Of a DNA stretch of 64,000 bases, positions 37,349-45,206 are shown in pieces. Source of the DNA: Pseudomonadota bacterium (lineage in GTDB: Bacteria > Pseudomonadota > Alphaproteobacteria > Acetobacterales > Acetobacteraceae); contig JAJZSY010000001.1 in assembly GCA_021849425.1 (NCBI GenBank), positions 1 through 64,000 on the forward strand. Reading direction: 5' to 3'. Made by a program: the position numbers and the translations under genes. The notes beneath the pieces are model-generated. The model had not been told where the DNA came from. It worked only from the letters and a program-made list of their open reading frames with translations, and ran no database searches. Within the stretch, counting starts at the first letter, position 1, and each line of letters starts with the position of its first letter.

Positions 37349-38190
37349 CCCCGTTGCCCCGCATCATGATCGAACCCGCGGTGCGCGCCGCCCTGCTCGA
37401 GGATCTCGGCCGCGCCGGCGACATCACCGCCGAGGCGGTGATCCCGGACGACACGCGCGCCGCCGTCGCCTTCGTCGCCCGCGAGCCGGGGACGATCGCG
37501 GGACTCGGCTGCGCCGCCATCGCCTTCGACCTGCTCGATCCGTCGCTCGGGCTCGACATCGTTATCCCCGATGGCGGTACCGTCGCGCCCGGCGACGTGA
37601 TCGCGCGGATCGAGGGAAAGGCGCGCGCCATTCTCTCGGCCGAGCGCACGGCGCTGAACTTTCTCGGCCAGCTTTCCGGCGTTGCCACCGCCACCGCCGG
37701 CATCGCCGCCGCCATCGCCCATACCCGGGCGCGGATCACCTGCACGCGCAAGACCATCCCCGGCCTGCGGGCCTTGCAGAAATACGCGGTGCGCTGCGGC
37801 GGCGGCGCCAATCACCGCTTCGGCCTCGACGACGCGGTGCTGATCAAGGACAACCACATCGCCATCGCCGGCGGGGCCGGCCTCGCGGTGCGCCGCGCCC
37901 GCGCCGCGGTGGGCCATCTGGTGAAGATCGAATGCGAGGTCGACCGGCTCGACCAGCTCGCGGAAGCACTCGAAGCCGGGGCCGATGCGGTGCTGCTCGA
38001 CAACATGGACCCCGACACGCTGCGCCGCGCCGTCGCGATGGCGCAAGGCCGCGCGATCACCGAGGCCTCCGGCCGGATTACCCCGGAGAGCGCCGCCGCC
38101 ATCGCCGAAACCGGGGTCGACCTGATTTCGGCCGGGTGGCTCACCCACAGCGCGCGGGTGCTGGATATCGGGCTCGATTTCATGACATAA
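37345..38190 (+). CDS. nadC: Nicotinate-nucleotide pyrophosphorylase (carboxylating)
   Basis: Quinolinate phosphoribosyltransferase, 281 residues, producing nicotinate mononucleotide. '[18 protein letters not shown]', '[13 protein letters not shown]', '[20 protein letters not shown]', '[17 protein letters not shown]' and '[17 protein letters not shown]' are characteristic. It completes nadABC. The start is the ATG overlapping the nadB stop; the much longer frame upstream is antisense-like overlap with nadB. Confidence 0.96.
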   Translation: MTPLPRIMIEPAVRAALLEDLGRAGDITAEAVIPDDTRAAVAFVAREPGTIAGLGCAAIAFDLLDPSLGLDIVIPDGGTVAPGDVIARIEGKARAILSAERTALNFLGQLSGVATATAGIAAAIAHTRARITCTRKTIPGLRALQKYAVRCGGGANHRFGLDDAVLIKDNHIAIAGGAGLAVRRARAAVGHLVKIECEVDRLDQLAEALEAGADAVLLDNMDPDTLRRAVAMAQGRAITEASGRITPESAAAIAETGVDLISAGWLTHSARVLDIGLDFMT

Positions 38191-38196
38191 ACGCGC

Positions 38197-38679
38197 ATGA
38201 ACCGCGCCCCCTTCACCATCGCCATTCTGCTCGGAATCGCCGGGCTGATCCCCTTTCTCGGCGGCCTCGCCGTCATCATCACCGATCCCACGCGCGCCCC
38301 GCTCGCGACCACGGTGATGATCGATTACGGCGCCTGCATCCTCGCCTTTCTCGGCGCGGTGCACTGGGGCTTCGCGCTGGAGCCGGGCGGCATCGTGCCC
38401 GAGGCGCGGCTGAACAACCAGCGCCTCCTGTTCGGCGTGCTGCCGGCGCTGGTCGGCTGGGTCGCACTGCTCGCTCTTTCGCTGGCGCAGGCCCCGCGCC
38501 TCGCCATCGCGATCCTGATCGCCGGCTTCTTCGCCACCATCGTGGCCGAGACGGTCGGCCGCGGGCGCGACATCGTGCCAGGAAACTACCTCGTCCTGCG
38601 CTGGGCGATCTCGATCGTCGTGCTCGCCGTGCTGATCGTCGCGCTGTTCATCGAGGCGGTGGGCATGCGCCAGGGCTGA
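38197..38679 (+). CDS. DUF3429 family membrane protein
   Basis: A 160-residue protein with about five membrane helices. 'IAGLIPFLGGL', 'YGACILAFLGAVHWGFAL' and 'NNQRLLFGVLPALVGWVALL' match the DUF3429 pattern of alphaproteobacterial inner-membrane proteins of unknown function. It starts six bases after nadC and may be read through from it. Confidence 0.75.
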   Translation: MNRAPFTIAILLGIAGLIPFLGGLAVIITDPTRAPLATTVMIDYGACILAFLGAVHWGFALEPGGIVPEARLNNQRLLFGVLPALVGWVALLALSLAQAPRLAIAILIAGFFATIVAETVGRGRDIVPGNYLVLRWAISIVVLAVLIVALFIEAVGMRQG

Positions 38680-38780
38680 GCCCGGCGGATGAACGAAATT
38701 TCACCAGGCAGTAAAGCAGCATCGCCGAATTCCGCCGCATTTCCCTGACAGTTTACGAGCATCGATCAGGAGATGCCCAC

Positions 38781-39086
38781 ATGAAGCGAACCAGCATCAT
38801 CGTCGGCGGCGCGATGGCCGCCTGTGTCGCCTTTGCCGCGACCGGCGTCGCCCGTGCGGACTGGGATGGCGGCCCGAGCTTTTCGATCGGCTTCGCCGGC
38901 CCACCGGCTTATTACGCGCCACCGCCGCCGCCGGTCTATTACGCGCCGCCGCCGCCACCCGGCTATTACGCGCCGCCCCCGCCCGCCTATTATGCTCCGC
39001 CGCCTCCGGCCTATGTTGCGCCGGCTTTCCCGGCAGGCCTGTCCTTCGGCTTCACCCTGCCGCTCGGCGGCGACCACGATCACTGA
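38781..39086 (+). CDS. Secreted proline/tyrosine-rich repeat protein
   Basis: A 101-residue protein with a signal peptide (about residues 1-26, ending 'GVARA') and a mature part built of repeats of YYAPPPPP type (five to six copies, about residues 43-77), then a short tail 'FGFTLPLGGDHDH'. Such low-complexity extended proteins are common in the periplasm or cell surface of Acetobacteraceae; function unknown. A terminator hairpin follows at once. Confidence 0.7.
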   Translation: MKRTSIIVGGAMAACVAFAATGVARADWDGGPSFSIGFAGPPAYYAPPPPPVYYAPPPPPGYYAPPPPAYYAPPPPAYVAPAFPAGLSFGFTLPLGGDHDH

Positions 39087-39088
39087 AG

Positions 39089-39123
39089 CCGCATCCGATC
39101 CGGGAGGGGCGGATGCGGGTTTC
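39089..39123 (+). terminator. Rho-independent-like terminator between convergent genes
   Basis: CCGCATCCG and CGGATGCGG form a 9-bp stem around a 12-base loop, followed by GTTTCC. It starts two bases after the proline-rich gene. Confidence 0.6.
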
Positions 39124-39137
39124 CAACCACGCCAGCA

Positions 39138-39896
39138 TCACACCGGCGGCTCACCCCGAACCGGCGTGATCCCCTCGGCCGCGATCAGCGCCTCGGCCGC
39201 GCCGATCGCGGCCTCCAGCGCCTCGACATCCGTGCCCTTGACGACAACGGCGACCCCGCTGCCCGATTCACGGTAGAACGGATAGCTGCCGACATCGACC
39301 TGCGGATACCGCGCCTGGATCGCCGATAGCCCGGCGGCGATGCTGCCTTCCTTCACCCCAAGCCCGTGAACAGCCCGCATCGCGATCGGCGTGCCACGCG
39401 CCAGCACCGTTTCCAGCCCCGCGAACATCGCCTGCATGATCCGCGGCACGCCGGCCATCACATGCACATTGCCGATGGAGAACCCCGGCGCGATCGAGAC
39501 CGAATTCGGGATCGGCACGGCGCCGCGCGGCAGCATCGCCATGCGCTGCCGCGCCTCGTTGAACTGCTCACGTCCGAGATGCCGCTCCAGCGCATCCCAG
39601 CTCTCCTGGTGCTTTTCCCAGGGCACGCCGAAAGCGGCGGCGATGCATTCGCTGGTGATGTCGTCATGCGTCGGCCCGATACCGCCGGTGGTAAACACGT
39701 TGTCATAGGCGGCGCGCAGTTCATTGACCGCGCGGACGATCCGCTCGGCGACATCCGGCACCACCCGTACCTCTTCCAGCCGGTGGCCGAGCGCGGCCAG
39801 CCTGCCGGCGATGAATTTCGTGTTCACGTCCTGCGTGCGACCGGAGAGGATCTCGTTGCCGATGATCAGGATGGCGGCGGTGGGGTTGCTGGACAT
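39138..39896 (-). CDS. CinA/MoaB-type molybdopterin-binding domain protein
   Basis: A 252-residue protein with the CinA N-terminal (MoCF) domain: 'AAILIIGNEILSGRTQDVNTKFIAGRLAALGHRLEEVRVVPD', 'VFTTGGIGPTHDDITSECIAAAFG' and 'PNSVSIAPGFSIGNVHVMAGVPRIM'. The CinA C-terminal deamidase domain is absent. In CinA this domain acts on NMN-related or ADP-ribose substrates; a role in pyridine nucleotide turnover is possible but unproven. ATG at 39896 follows GGGAG. It lies just after the GNAT-MutT gene. Confidence 0.85.
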   Translation of the reverse strand: MSSNPTAAILIIGNEILSGRTQDVNTKFIAGRLAALGHRLEEVRVVPDVAERIVRAVNELRAAYDNVFTTGGIGPTHDDITSECIAAAFGVPWEKHQESWDALERHLGREQFNEARQRMAMLPRGAVPIPNSVSIAPGFSIGNVHVMAGVPRIMQAMFAGLETVLARGTPIAMRAVHGLGVKEGSIAAGLSAIQARYPQVDVGSYPFYRESGSGVAVVVKGTDVEALEAAIGAAEALIAAEGITPVRGEPPV

Positions 39897-39910
39897 ACAG
39901 GTCTCCCGGA

Positions 39911-40918
39911 TCACAGAAAATCGCGCAGCAGTGGGAGCAGCGGGCGGTCGGCCGGCGGCATCGGATATTCGTCGAGGCGGTCCGGCGGCACCCAGGCCAG
40001 CGCCTGGCCCTCGCGCGGCTCGGGCGTGCCGCTCCAGCGGCGGGCGAGATAGAGCGGCATCAGCAGATGGAACTGGTCATAGGCGTGCGAGGCGAAGGCG
40101 AACGGCGCGACATCCTCCTCGCGGAGCCGAATGCCGAGTTCCTCCTCCATCTCGCGCACCAGCGCCTGTTCCGGGGTTTCGCCGGGGGCGAGCTTGCCGC
40201 CCGGAAACTCCCACAACCCCGCCATCTTCTTCCCCGGCGGGCGACGGGCGAGCAGGATTCGTCCCTCGATGTCGACCAGCGCGCAGGCGGCCACGAGCAC
40301 CAGCGGCTTCGCCGCGGCGGCGACGACAGCCACCGGCTCGGGGGCGGCAAGATGGCGCAGCGCCAGCGCCTCCCGCGTGATCGCATAATGCACCACCGGC
40401 AGGCTCGCGCCGGGCTGGCCGATGAATTTCGCATGGCCCCGGCCCGTCGCGCTGAACCCGGCGCCTTCGAGCAGCGCGATCGAAGCTGCGTTGTCGGCGG
40501 CCACCGTCGCCTCGATCGTGGAGATCGGCAGCTCGGCGAACCCCCAGTGCAGCAGCTCGGCGACGGCCACCCCGGCATGACCGCGGCGCCAGAAACGGCG
40601 GCCGATCCAGTAGCCCAGCGCGGCGCTGCCCCGCGCGGCATCGAGCCGTAGCCCGGCGCTGCCGATCATGCCGCCATCCGCGTCGACAATTGCGAACTCA
40701 TGGGCGCGTCCGGCCGCACGGTCGGCCACCGCGGCGGCCACCCACGCCTCGGCCGTCTCCAGCGGATAGGGAAACGGCGCCTCCGGTAGCCGGCGGCAGA
40801 TGTCCCAGTCGTTGATGAGCTGGTGGAAGCGGGCGGCATCCTCCTGCGCGAGCGGCCGCAGCACGGCCGTTCCAACGGCGTCCCTGGTGGCGATGTCCGG
40901 CACGAAAAACCCCCGCAC
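39911..40918 (-). CDS. GNAT acetyltransferase fused to MutT/Nudix hydrolase, GTG start
   Basis: One 335-residue protein with two domains. The N-terminal half is RimJ/L-like GNAT ('RPLAQEDAARFHQLINDWDICR', 'ALGYWIGRRFWRRGHAGVAVAELL', 'NAASIALLEGAGFSATG'). The C-terminal half is MutT-type with the Nudix box 'GGKLAPGETPEQALVREMEEELGI' (G-x5-E-x7-REUxEExGU intact) preceded by 'ILLARRPPGKKMAGLWEFPG'. MutT cleans oxidised dGTP. GTG at 40918 follows AGGAG; GTG at 40903 is possible. The frame continues further upstream but as antisense of proA, which is not credible. Confidence 0.85.
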   Translation of the reverse strand: MRGFFVPDIATRDAVGTAVLRPLAQEDAARFHQLINDWDICRRLPEAPFPYPLETAEAWVAAAVADRAAGRAHEFAIVDADGGMIGSAGLRLDAARGSAALGYWIGRRFWRRGHAGVAVAELLHWGFAELPISTIEATVAADNAASIALLEGAGFSATGRGHAKFIGQPGASLPVVHYAITREALALRHLAAPEPVAVVAAAAKPLVLVAACALVDIEGRILLARRPPGKKMAGLWEFPGGKLAPGETPEQALVREMEEELGIRLREEDVAPFAFASHAYDQFHLLMPLYLARRWSGTPEPREGQALAWVPPDRLDEYPMPPADRPLLPLLRDFL

Positions 40919-41021
40919 TGTCTCCTGACCGCTTCGGGATAGCTTGTCCGGCGCGCGGCCGAAAGGGCGATCCACGGTTTGACGGTTGATTTGCCGGCCG
41001 CGGACGCGCAATTCTTCCAGC

Positions 41022-42284
41022 ATGGACACCGCGACCCATAAAGCCGAAGAAATCCTCAGCGCCGCCGCCGGCCGGGCGCGCGCCGCGATTCGCAGCCTTG
41101 CGGCGATGCCGGCGACCCGGCGCGATGGCGCGCTGCGCGCCGCCGCGGCCGAGCTGCGAATCCACGCCGTGAACATCCTCGCCGCCAATGCCCGCGACCT
41201 CGACAGTTTCGCGGGATCGCCGGCGATGCGTGACCGGCTGCTGCTGAACGAGGCGCGCATCGAGTCGATCGCCGCCGGCATCGAGGCGATCGCCGACCTG
41301 CCCGACCCGCTCGCAGGCAGCCTCGCCGAATGGACGCGGCCCAACGGCCTCGTGATTCGCCGCGTGCCGCAGCCACTCGGCGTGATCGGCATGATTTATG
41401 AAAGCCGCCCCAATGTCGGCGCCGATGCGGCGGCGATCTGCATCAAGTCGGGCAATGCGGTGATCCTGCGCGGCGGCTCGGAAAGCTATCATTCGAACAC
41501 CGCGATCTATCTCGCGATGACCAAGGGGCTGCGCCAGGCCGGGTTTCCCGATGGCTCCGTGCAGATCGCCCCGAATATCGACCGCGCCTTCGTCGCGGCG
41601 ATGCTGGGCGCGTCCGGGCAGATCGACCTCATCATCCCGCGCGGCGGCAAGTCGCTGGTCGAGCGGGTGCAGCGCGAAGCCCGGGTGCCCGTGCTTGCCC
41701 ATGCCGAGGGACTCAACCACACCTACATCCACGCCGAGGCCGATCTCGAAATGGCCCGATCCGTTCTCGCCAACGCGAAAATGCGGCGGACCGGCATCTG
41801 CGGCGCCACTGAAACCCTGCTGATCGACGCAGCCATCGCCTCTGCCGTGCTGCCGCATCTCATCGAGGATCTCGCAGCACTGGGCTGCACTTTCCGCGCC
41901 GATGACCGCGCGCGGGCGATCGTGCCGCACCTTCCGGCCGCCGGACCCGACGATTTCAACACCGAGTGGCTCGATTCGGTGCTCTCGGTCAGCGTCGTCG
42001 ACGACATTGACGCCGCGCTCGACCATATCGCCCGGCACGGCTCGTCGCATACCGAGGCGATCATTACCGAAAACGCCGATGCCGCCGCCCGCTTCCTCGC
42101 CGGCACCGACAGCGCGGTGGCGATGTGGAACGCCTCGACCCAGTTCTGCGACGGCGGCGAATTCGGCTTCGGCGCCGAGATCGGCATCGCCACCGGGCGA
42201 ATCCATGCCCGCGGCCCGATCGGCCCGGCGCAGCTGACGACATTCCGCTATCACGTCGTCGGCACCGGCCAGGTGCGTCCCTGA
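41022..42284 (+). CDS. proA: Glutamate-5-semialdehyde dehydrogenase (gamma-glutamyl phosphate reductase)
   Basis: Second step of proline synthesis, 420 residues. 'VRRVPQPLGVIGMIYESRPNVGADAAAICIKSGNAVILRGG' contains the NADPH-binding part (substring motif 'GMIYESRPNV'), catalytic Cys in 'RRTGICGATETLL', and C-terminal 'MWNASTQFCDGGEFGFGAEIGI'. ATG at 41022 is chosen. Its stop overlaps the CTG start proposed for nadD. Confidence 0.95.
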   Translation: MDTATHKAEEILSAAAGRARAAIRSLAAMPATRRDGALRAAAAELRIHAVNILAANARDLDSFAGSPAMRDRLLLNEARIESIAAGIEAIADLPDPLAGSLAEWTRPNGLVIRRVPQPLGVIGMIYESRPNVGADAAAICIKSGNAVILRGGSESYHSNTAIYLAMTKGLRQAGFPDGSVQIAPNIDRAFVAAMLGASGQIDLIIPRGGKSLVERVQREARVPVLAHAEGLNHTYIHAEADLEMARSVLANAKMRRTGICGATETLLIDAAIASAVLPHLIEDLAALGCTFRADDRARAIVPHLPAAGPDDFNTEWLDSVLSVSVVDDIDAALDHIARHGSSHTEAIITENADAAARFLAGTDSAVAMWNASTQFCDGGEFGFGAEIGIATGRIHARGPIGPAQLTTFRYHVVGTGQVRP

Positions 42285-42925
42285 GCAAAGACCGGCTGCC
42301 GCGCTTCGGCGACCGCAGGCCGCTGCGCATCGGCCTGCTCGGCGGCAGCTTCAACCCCGCGCATGAAGGCCATCGTCACGTCGCGACAGCAGCGCGGCGC
42401 GCCCTGCGGCTCGATCAGGTCTGGCTCATGGTCTCGCCCGGCAACCCACTGAAAAGCCGCGCCGATATGGCCCCCTTCGCCGAACGCCTCGCCTCCGCGG
42501 CGCGCCTCGCCGATGGACGACGGCTGGTGGCGACCGGGATCGAAGCCGCGCTCGGCACCCGCCGGACGGCCGACACCCTGACCCAGCTCCGCCGCCGCTT
42601 TCCCCGCGCAAACTTCGTCTGGATCATGGGAGCCGACAACCTCGCCCAGCTCCCCCGCTGGCACCGTTGGCGGGACATCGCCGCCGGCGTGCCGATCGCC
42701 GTGCTGCCGCGGCCGGGCGAAACGCGCGCCGCGCTGGCCGGGCGGGCCGCCGATGTGCTACGGCATGCGCGGATCGCCGCACGTTCGGCGGCAGCCCTCG
42801 CCGGCAGCCCGCCGCCGGCCTGGACCTGGCTGCCCGCGCGCGAAAATCCGTTATCAGCCACCGCGCTGCGCGCCCGTGCCCGCAAGGCCCGCGCGTCGCA
42901 CGGCATTCAAGGAGACCGGCCATAG
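42281..42925 (+). CDS. nadD: Nicotinate-nucleotide adenylyltransferase, probable CTG start
   Basis: Adenylates NaMN to deamido-NAD. The 214-residue protein has the nucleotidyltransferase motif 'IGLLGGSFNPAHEGH', 'WLMVSPGNPLK', 'FVWIMGADNLAQLPRWHRW' and C-terminal ISxTxIR-like 'NPLSATALRAR'. Between the proA stop and the conserved core no ATG, GTG or TTG lies in frame. CTG at 42281 overlaps the TGA of proA (CTGA) and follows AGGTG by five bases. An ATG at 42125 would overlap proA by 160 bp with no matching protein. It ends in an ATAG overlap with rsfS. Confidence 0.87.
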   Translation: MSKDRLPRFGDRRPLRIGLLGGSFNPAHEGHRHVATAARRALRLDQVWLMVSPGNPLKSRADMAPFAERLASAARLADGRRLVATGIEAALGTRRTADTLTQLRRRFPRANFVWIMGADNLAQLPRWHRWRDIAAGVPIAVLPRPGETRAALAGRAADVLRHARIAARSAAALAGSPPPAWTWLPARENPLSATALRARARKARASHGIQGDRP

Positions 42926-43446
42926 CCCGCCCGCCGACCCGCCCGACCCCGCCCGCCACCGCATCGCGCAAGCCGGCGCCGAAGCGCAAACCGCCGCTTC
43001 CCGCCGAGGTTGCGCCCAAAGCCCCCGGAACCCCGCGCAAGAAGGCCGCCATCGCCGGCCCCGCGCCGCAAGCCGCCCGCATCCGCCGCAGCGCGGACAA
43101 GGCGGCCGAACGGCTCGCGCAGATGGAACAGGTCATCACCGAGAGCCTCGCCGACGACAAGGCCGAGGATATCGTGACGATCGACCTTGCCAGCCGCGCC
43201 AGCTTCGCCGACCGCATGGTGGTCGCCACCGGGCTTGCAGACCGGCAGATCGCCGCGATGGCGACCCATTTGCTCGAGAAGCTCGCCGCGATCGGCGTCA
43301 AGCGTGTGCAAGTCGAAGGCGCCGGCGGATCGGACTGGGTGCTGGTCGATGCCGGCGACATCGTCGTCCATCTCTTCAAGCCGGAAGCCCGCGAGCTCTA
43401 CGCGCTCGAAAAGATGTGGAGTGCGGATCTGGACGAACCGGCTTGA
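42922..43446 (+). CDS. rsfS: Ribosome silencing factor RsfS, probable ATA start
   Basis: RsfS (Iojap) binds uL14 and blocks subunit joining when nutrients are scarce. The domain starts near residue 68: 'MEQVITESLADDKAEDIVTIDL', then 'MVVATGLADRQIAAMATHLLEKL' and 'WVLVDAGDIVVHLFKPEARELYALEKMW'. Strong AAGGAG lies seven bases before ATA at 42922, which overlaps the nadD stop (ATAG); no ATG, GTG or TTG lies in frame before 43123. The resulting Pro/Ala/Lys-rich extension of 67 residues is unusual. ATG at 43123 would give a family-typical 107-residue protein but has no ribosome site. Confidence 0.85.
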   Translation: MARPPTRPTPPATASRKPAPKRKPPLPAEVAPKAPGTPRKKAAIAGPAPQAARIRRSADKAAERLAQMEQVITESLADDKAEDIVTIDLASRASFADRMVVATGLADRQIAAMATHLLEKLAAIGVKRVQVEGAGGSDWVLVDAGDIVVHLFKPEARELYALEKMWSADLDEPA

Positions 43447-43919
43447 CGGTTGCGGGCGCCCGGTTGCGCATCGTCGCGATCGGGCGCGACACCAGGGGGC
43501 CGGAGGCAGACCTCGTCGCCCGCTACGCCGAACGGCTTCAGCCACGGCCGGAAATCGTTTCCCTGCCGGACGGCACCGGCAGCCCGGCCGAGATCAAGCG
43601 GCGCGAGGCCGATGCCATCCTCCGCCGCCTTACCTCCGACGATCTGGTCATCGCCCTCGATCTCGATGGCAAGACGCCTGACAGCGCCGCCTTCGCCGCG
43701 ATGCTCGCCTCCTGGCGCGAATCCGGCCGGCCGCTGGCCTTCGTGATTGGCGGCGCCGAGGGGCTGGAGCGGCGCATCATCGAACGCGCGGATGCTGTGC
43801 TGTCACTTGGCCGGCTGACCCTGCCCCATCTTCTCGCCCGCGCAGTTCTCGCAGAACAGCTCTACCGGGCACAATGCATCCTCACCGGGCACCCCTATCA
43901 CCGGGCGGGGCGGCCATGA
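43443..43919 (+). CDS. rlmH: 23S rRNA (pseudouridine1915-N3)-methyltransferase RlmH, TTG start
   Basis: A 158-residue SPOUT methyltransferase. 'LRIVAIGRDTRGPEADLVARYAERL', 'VIALDLDGKTPDS' and the knot loop 'FVIGGAEGLERRI', with 'AVLAEQLYRAQCILTGHPYHR' at the end. TTG at 43443 overlaps the rsfS stop (TTGA). rsfS-rlmH pairing is widely conserved. Confidence 0.93.
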   Translation: MTVAGARLRIVAIGRDTRGPEADLVARYAERLQPRPEIVSLPDGTGSPAEIKRREADAILRRLTSDDLVIALDLDGKTPDSAAFAAMLASWRESGRPLAFVIGGAEGLERRIIERADAVLSLGRLTLPHLLARAVLAEQLYRAQCILTGHPYHRAGRP

Positions 43920-43973
43920 AGACAACATGATTGACTTGCCTCTCCGGTGAGGCTACCTCAGCGCCAGCCATGG

Positions 43974-44048
43974 GGCGGCGTAGCTCAGCGGTAGAGCAGG
44001 GGAATCATAATCCCTTGGTCGGTGGTTCAAATCCGCCCGCCGCTACCA
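43974..44048 (+). tRNA. tRNA-Met (CAT), elongator type
   Basis: A 75-nt cloverleaf including encoded CCA. The acceptor stem GGCGGCG pairs with CGCCGCT (G1-U72 wobble). The D-arm has GCTC/GAGC, the anticodon arm GGGGA/TCCCT with loop ATCATAA giving anticodon CAT, and the T-arm has GGTTCAAATCC. The body resembles elongator tRNA-Met of alphaproteobacteria rather than initiator or Ile2 forms. A T-rich run (TTTTTGTTTT) begins about 20 bases after CCA. Confidence 0.9.
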
Positions 44049-44279
44049 CGGCTTTCAATTCCATTTTTGTTTTGGCTTGTGAGCAGATCCCGGTTTAGCC
44101 GCGTCTGTGTCAATTGTATTCGACTGTTTGTGGATCGTGTAACTGTCGCACAGCGCAGAACTTGACCTGCCGTCCACGATGATGACTGTGAATCGCTGTC
44201 GATATTGACATCAATCGGTAAAACCCGAGCCGTATGACAGATTGACGAGGCTTGCCCGCCGACAGGAGCGGCTTCGCCT
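44049..44279. other. Intergenic region after tRNA-Met; no gene recognised
   Basis: No coding sequence, conserved RNA or mobile gene is visible. A consensus TTGACA is present at 44205-44210, but no -10 element lies at a suitable distance. The region is less GC-rich than its neighbours. tRNA genes are frequent integration sites, but no integrase or duplicated tRNA end is seen. Confidence 0.4.
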
Positions 44280-44383
44280 AGAGCATCATCCGATCAGATG
44301 GAGTCATCTGATCGGATAAAGATGCTCTGATTATCAATATCATAGAGCACTACATCCGATCCGGATGGATCGGAAAGTGCTCT
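44280..44383 (+). repeat. Dispersed palindromic repeat, copy 4 (full-length)
   Basis: Complete element: A-stem with AGAGCA/TGCTCT and TCCGATCAGAT/ATCTGATCGGA arms; linker GATTATCAATATCAT; B-stem with TCCGATCC/GGATCGGA and AGAGCA/TGCTCT arms. Both ends lie in CTAG, giving terminal inverted repeats CTAGAGCA/TGCTCTAG. It is placed downstream of flgH. Confidence 0.8.
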
Positions 44384-44426
44384 AGATGACGAGCCCGCCC
44401 TTGCGGTCAGCGCCTCTACCGCAAAA

Positions 44427-45206
44427 TCAGAACGGGACGATATCGTCGAGAATCTGCTGACCGTAGCGAGGCGATTGCTGTCCGCTGACAATGCCGCGGC
44501 CGCCATAGGATATCCGCGCTTCGGCCAGTTGGTTCGACTGGATGGTGTTGCTGCTCGAAATATCCTGCGGCCGGCAAATGCCGGAGACGGTCAAAACCCG
44601 CAATTCATGATTGACCCGCATTTCCTGCTTGGCCATCACCACGAAATTTCCATCCGGCAGTACCTGGGTGATCTCGCCCGCAAGCGAGAGCGAAACCGCT
44701 TCGTTGCGCTGGATCTGCCCGGTGCCGGTCGAATTGCCGGCGCTGGACACCGACACAAGGCTCGACGGGCTGACAGCCTTGCCGATCACCCGTGGGATCA
44801 GGCTCTCCAGACCGAACAGGTTCGGCACGCCGAGGGATTCCGACCCGGTTCGACCAAGTGTCGTCTGGTCTTTCAGATTGGCATTGTCATTGATGTTGAT
44901 CAGGATGGTGATGATATCGCCAACCTGTGAAGCCCGCTGATCCTTGAAGAATGCGCGCGCGCCCCGCCGCCAGAGACTGTCGGGCTCGGTCGGCGCCTTC
45001 CGAAGCGGCGGCATCGGCATGCTCACAGGACGCCACGATGGCTCCTTGGTCGGATTGACGATGGGCGACATCGGCGGCGGCCGGCCGACATAGGCGAGGT
45101 TCGAAAACGTGCCGCAGCCCTGCAATAGCGATACGGCGGCAAAAACGGAGATCCTCAGCCCGCGTCGACGCTGTTTCGACAGGAAGACGAGAAAGGGTTC
45201 AGCCAT
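44427..45206 (-). CDS. flgH: Flagellar L-ring protein FlgH
   Basis: Outer-membrane lipoprotein forming the L-ring around the flagellar rod, 259 residues. Lipobox 'AVSLLQGC', then 'GDIITILININDNANLKDQTT', 'LAGEITQVLPDGNFVVMAKQEMRVNHELRVLTVSGI', 'SNQLAEARISYGGRG'. ATG at 45206 overlaps the flgA stop by eight bases (ATGGCTGA). Last gene of flgF-G-A-H in this window; flgI is not present. Confidence 0.94.
   Translation of the reverse strand: MAEPFLVFLSKQRRRGLRISVFAAVSLLQGCGTFSNLAYVGRPPPMSPIVNPTKEPSWRPVSMPMPPLRKAPTEPDSLWRRGARAFFKDQRASQVGDIITILININDNANLKDQTTLGRTGSESLGVPNLFGLESLIPRVIGKAVSPSSLVSVSSAGNSTGTGQIQRNEAVSLSLAGEITQVLPDGNFVVMAKQEMRVNHELRVLTVSGICRPQDISSSNTIQSNQLAEARISYGGRGIVSGQQSPRYGQQILDDIVPF

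Noticed and set aside
38920-39010. Repeats in the proline-rich gene as a CRISPR-like or satellite array
   Set aside because: They are in-frame codon repeats of a secreted protein, with no spacers or cas genes.
40919-41392. Upstream extension of the GNAT-MutT gene
   Set aside because: Extra N-terminal residues are the antisense of proA and carry no homology; GTG at 40918 with AGGAG fits better.
44049-44279. Possible integration site after tRNA-Met
   Set aside because: No integrase, no duplicated tRNA 3' end and no phage or plasmid genes follow; flagellar genes come next.
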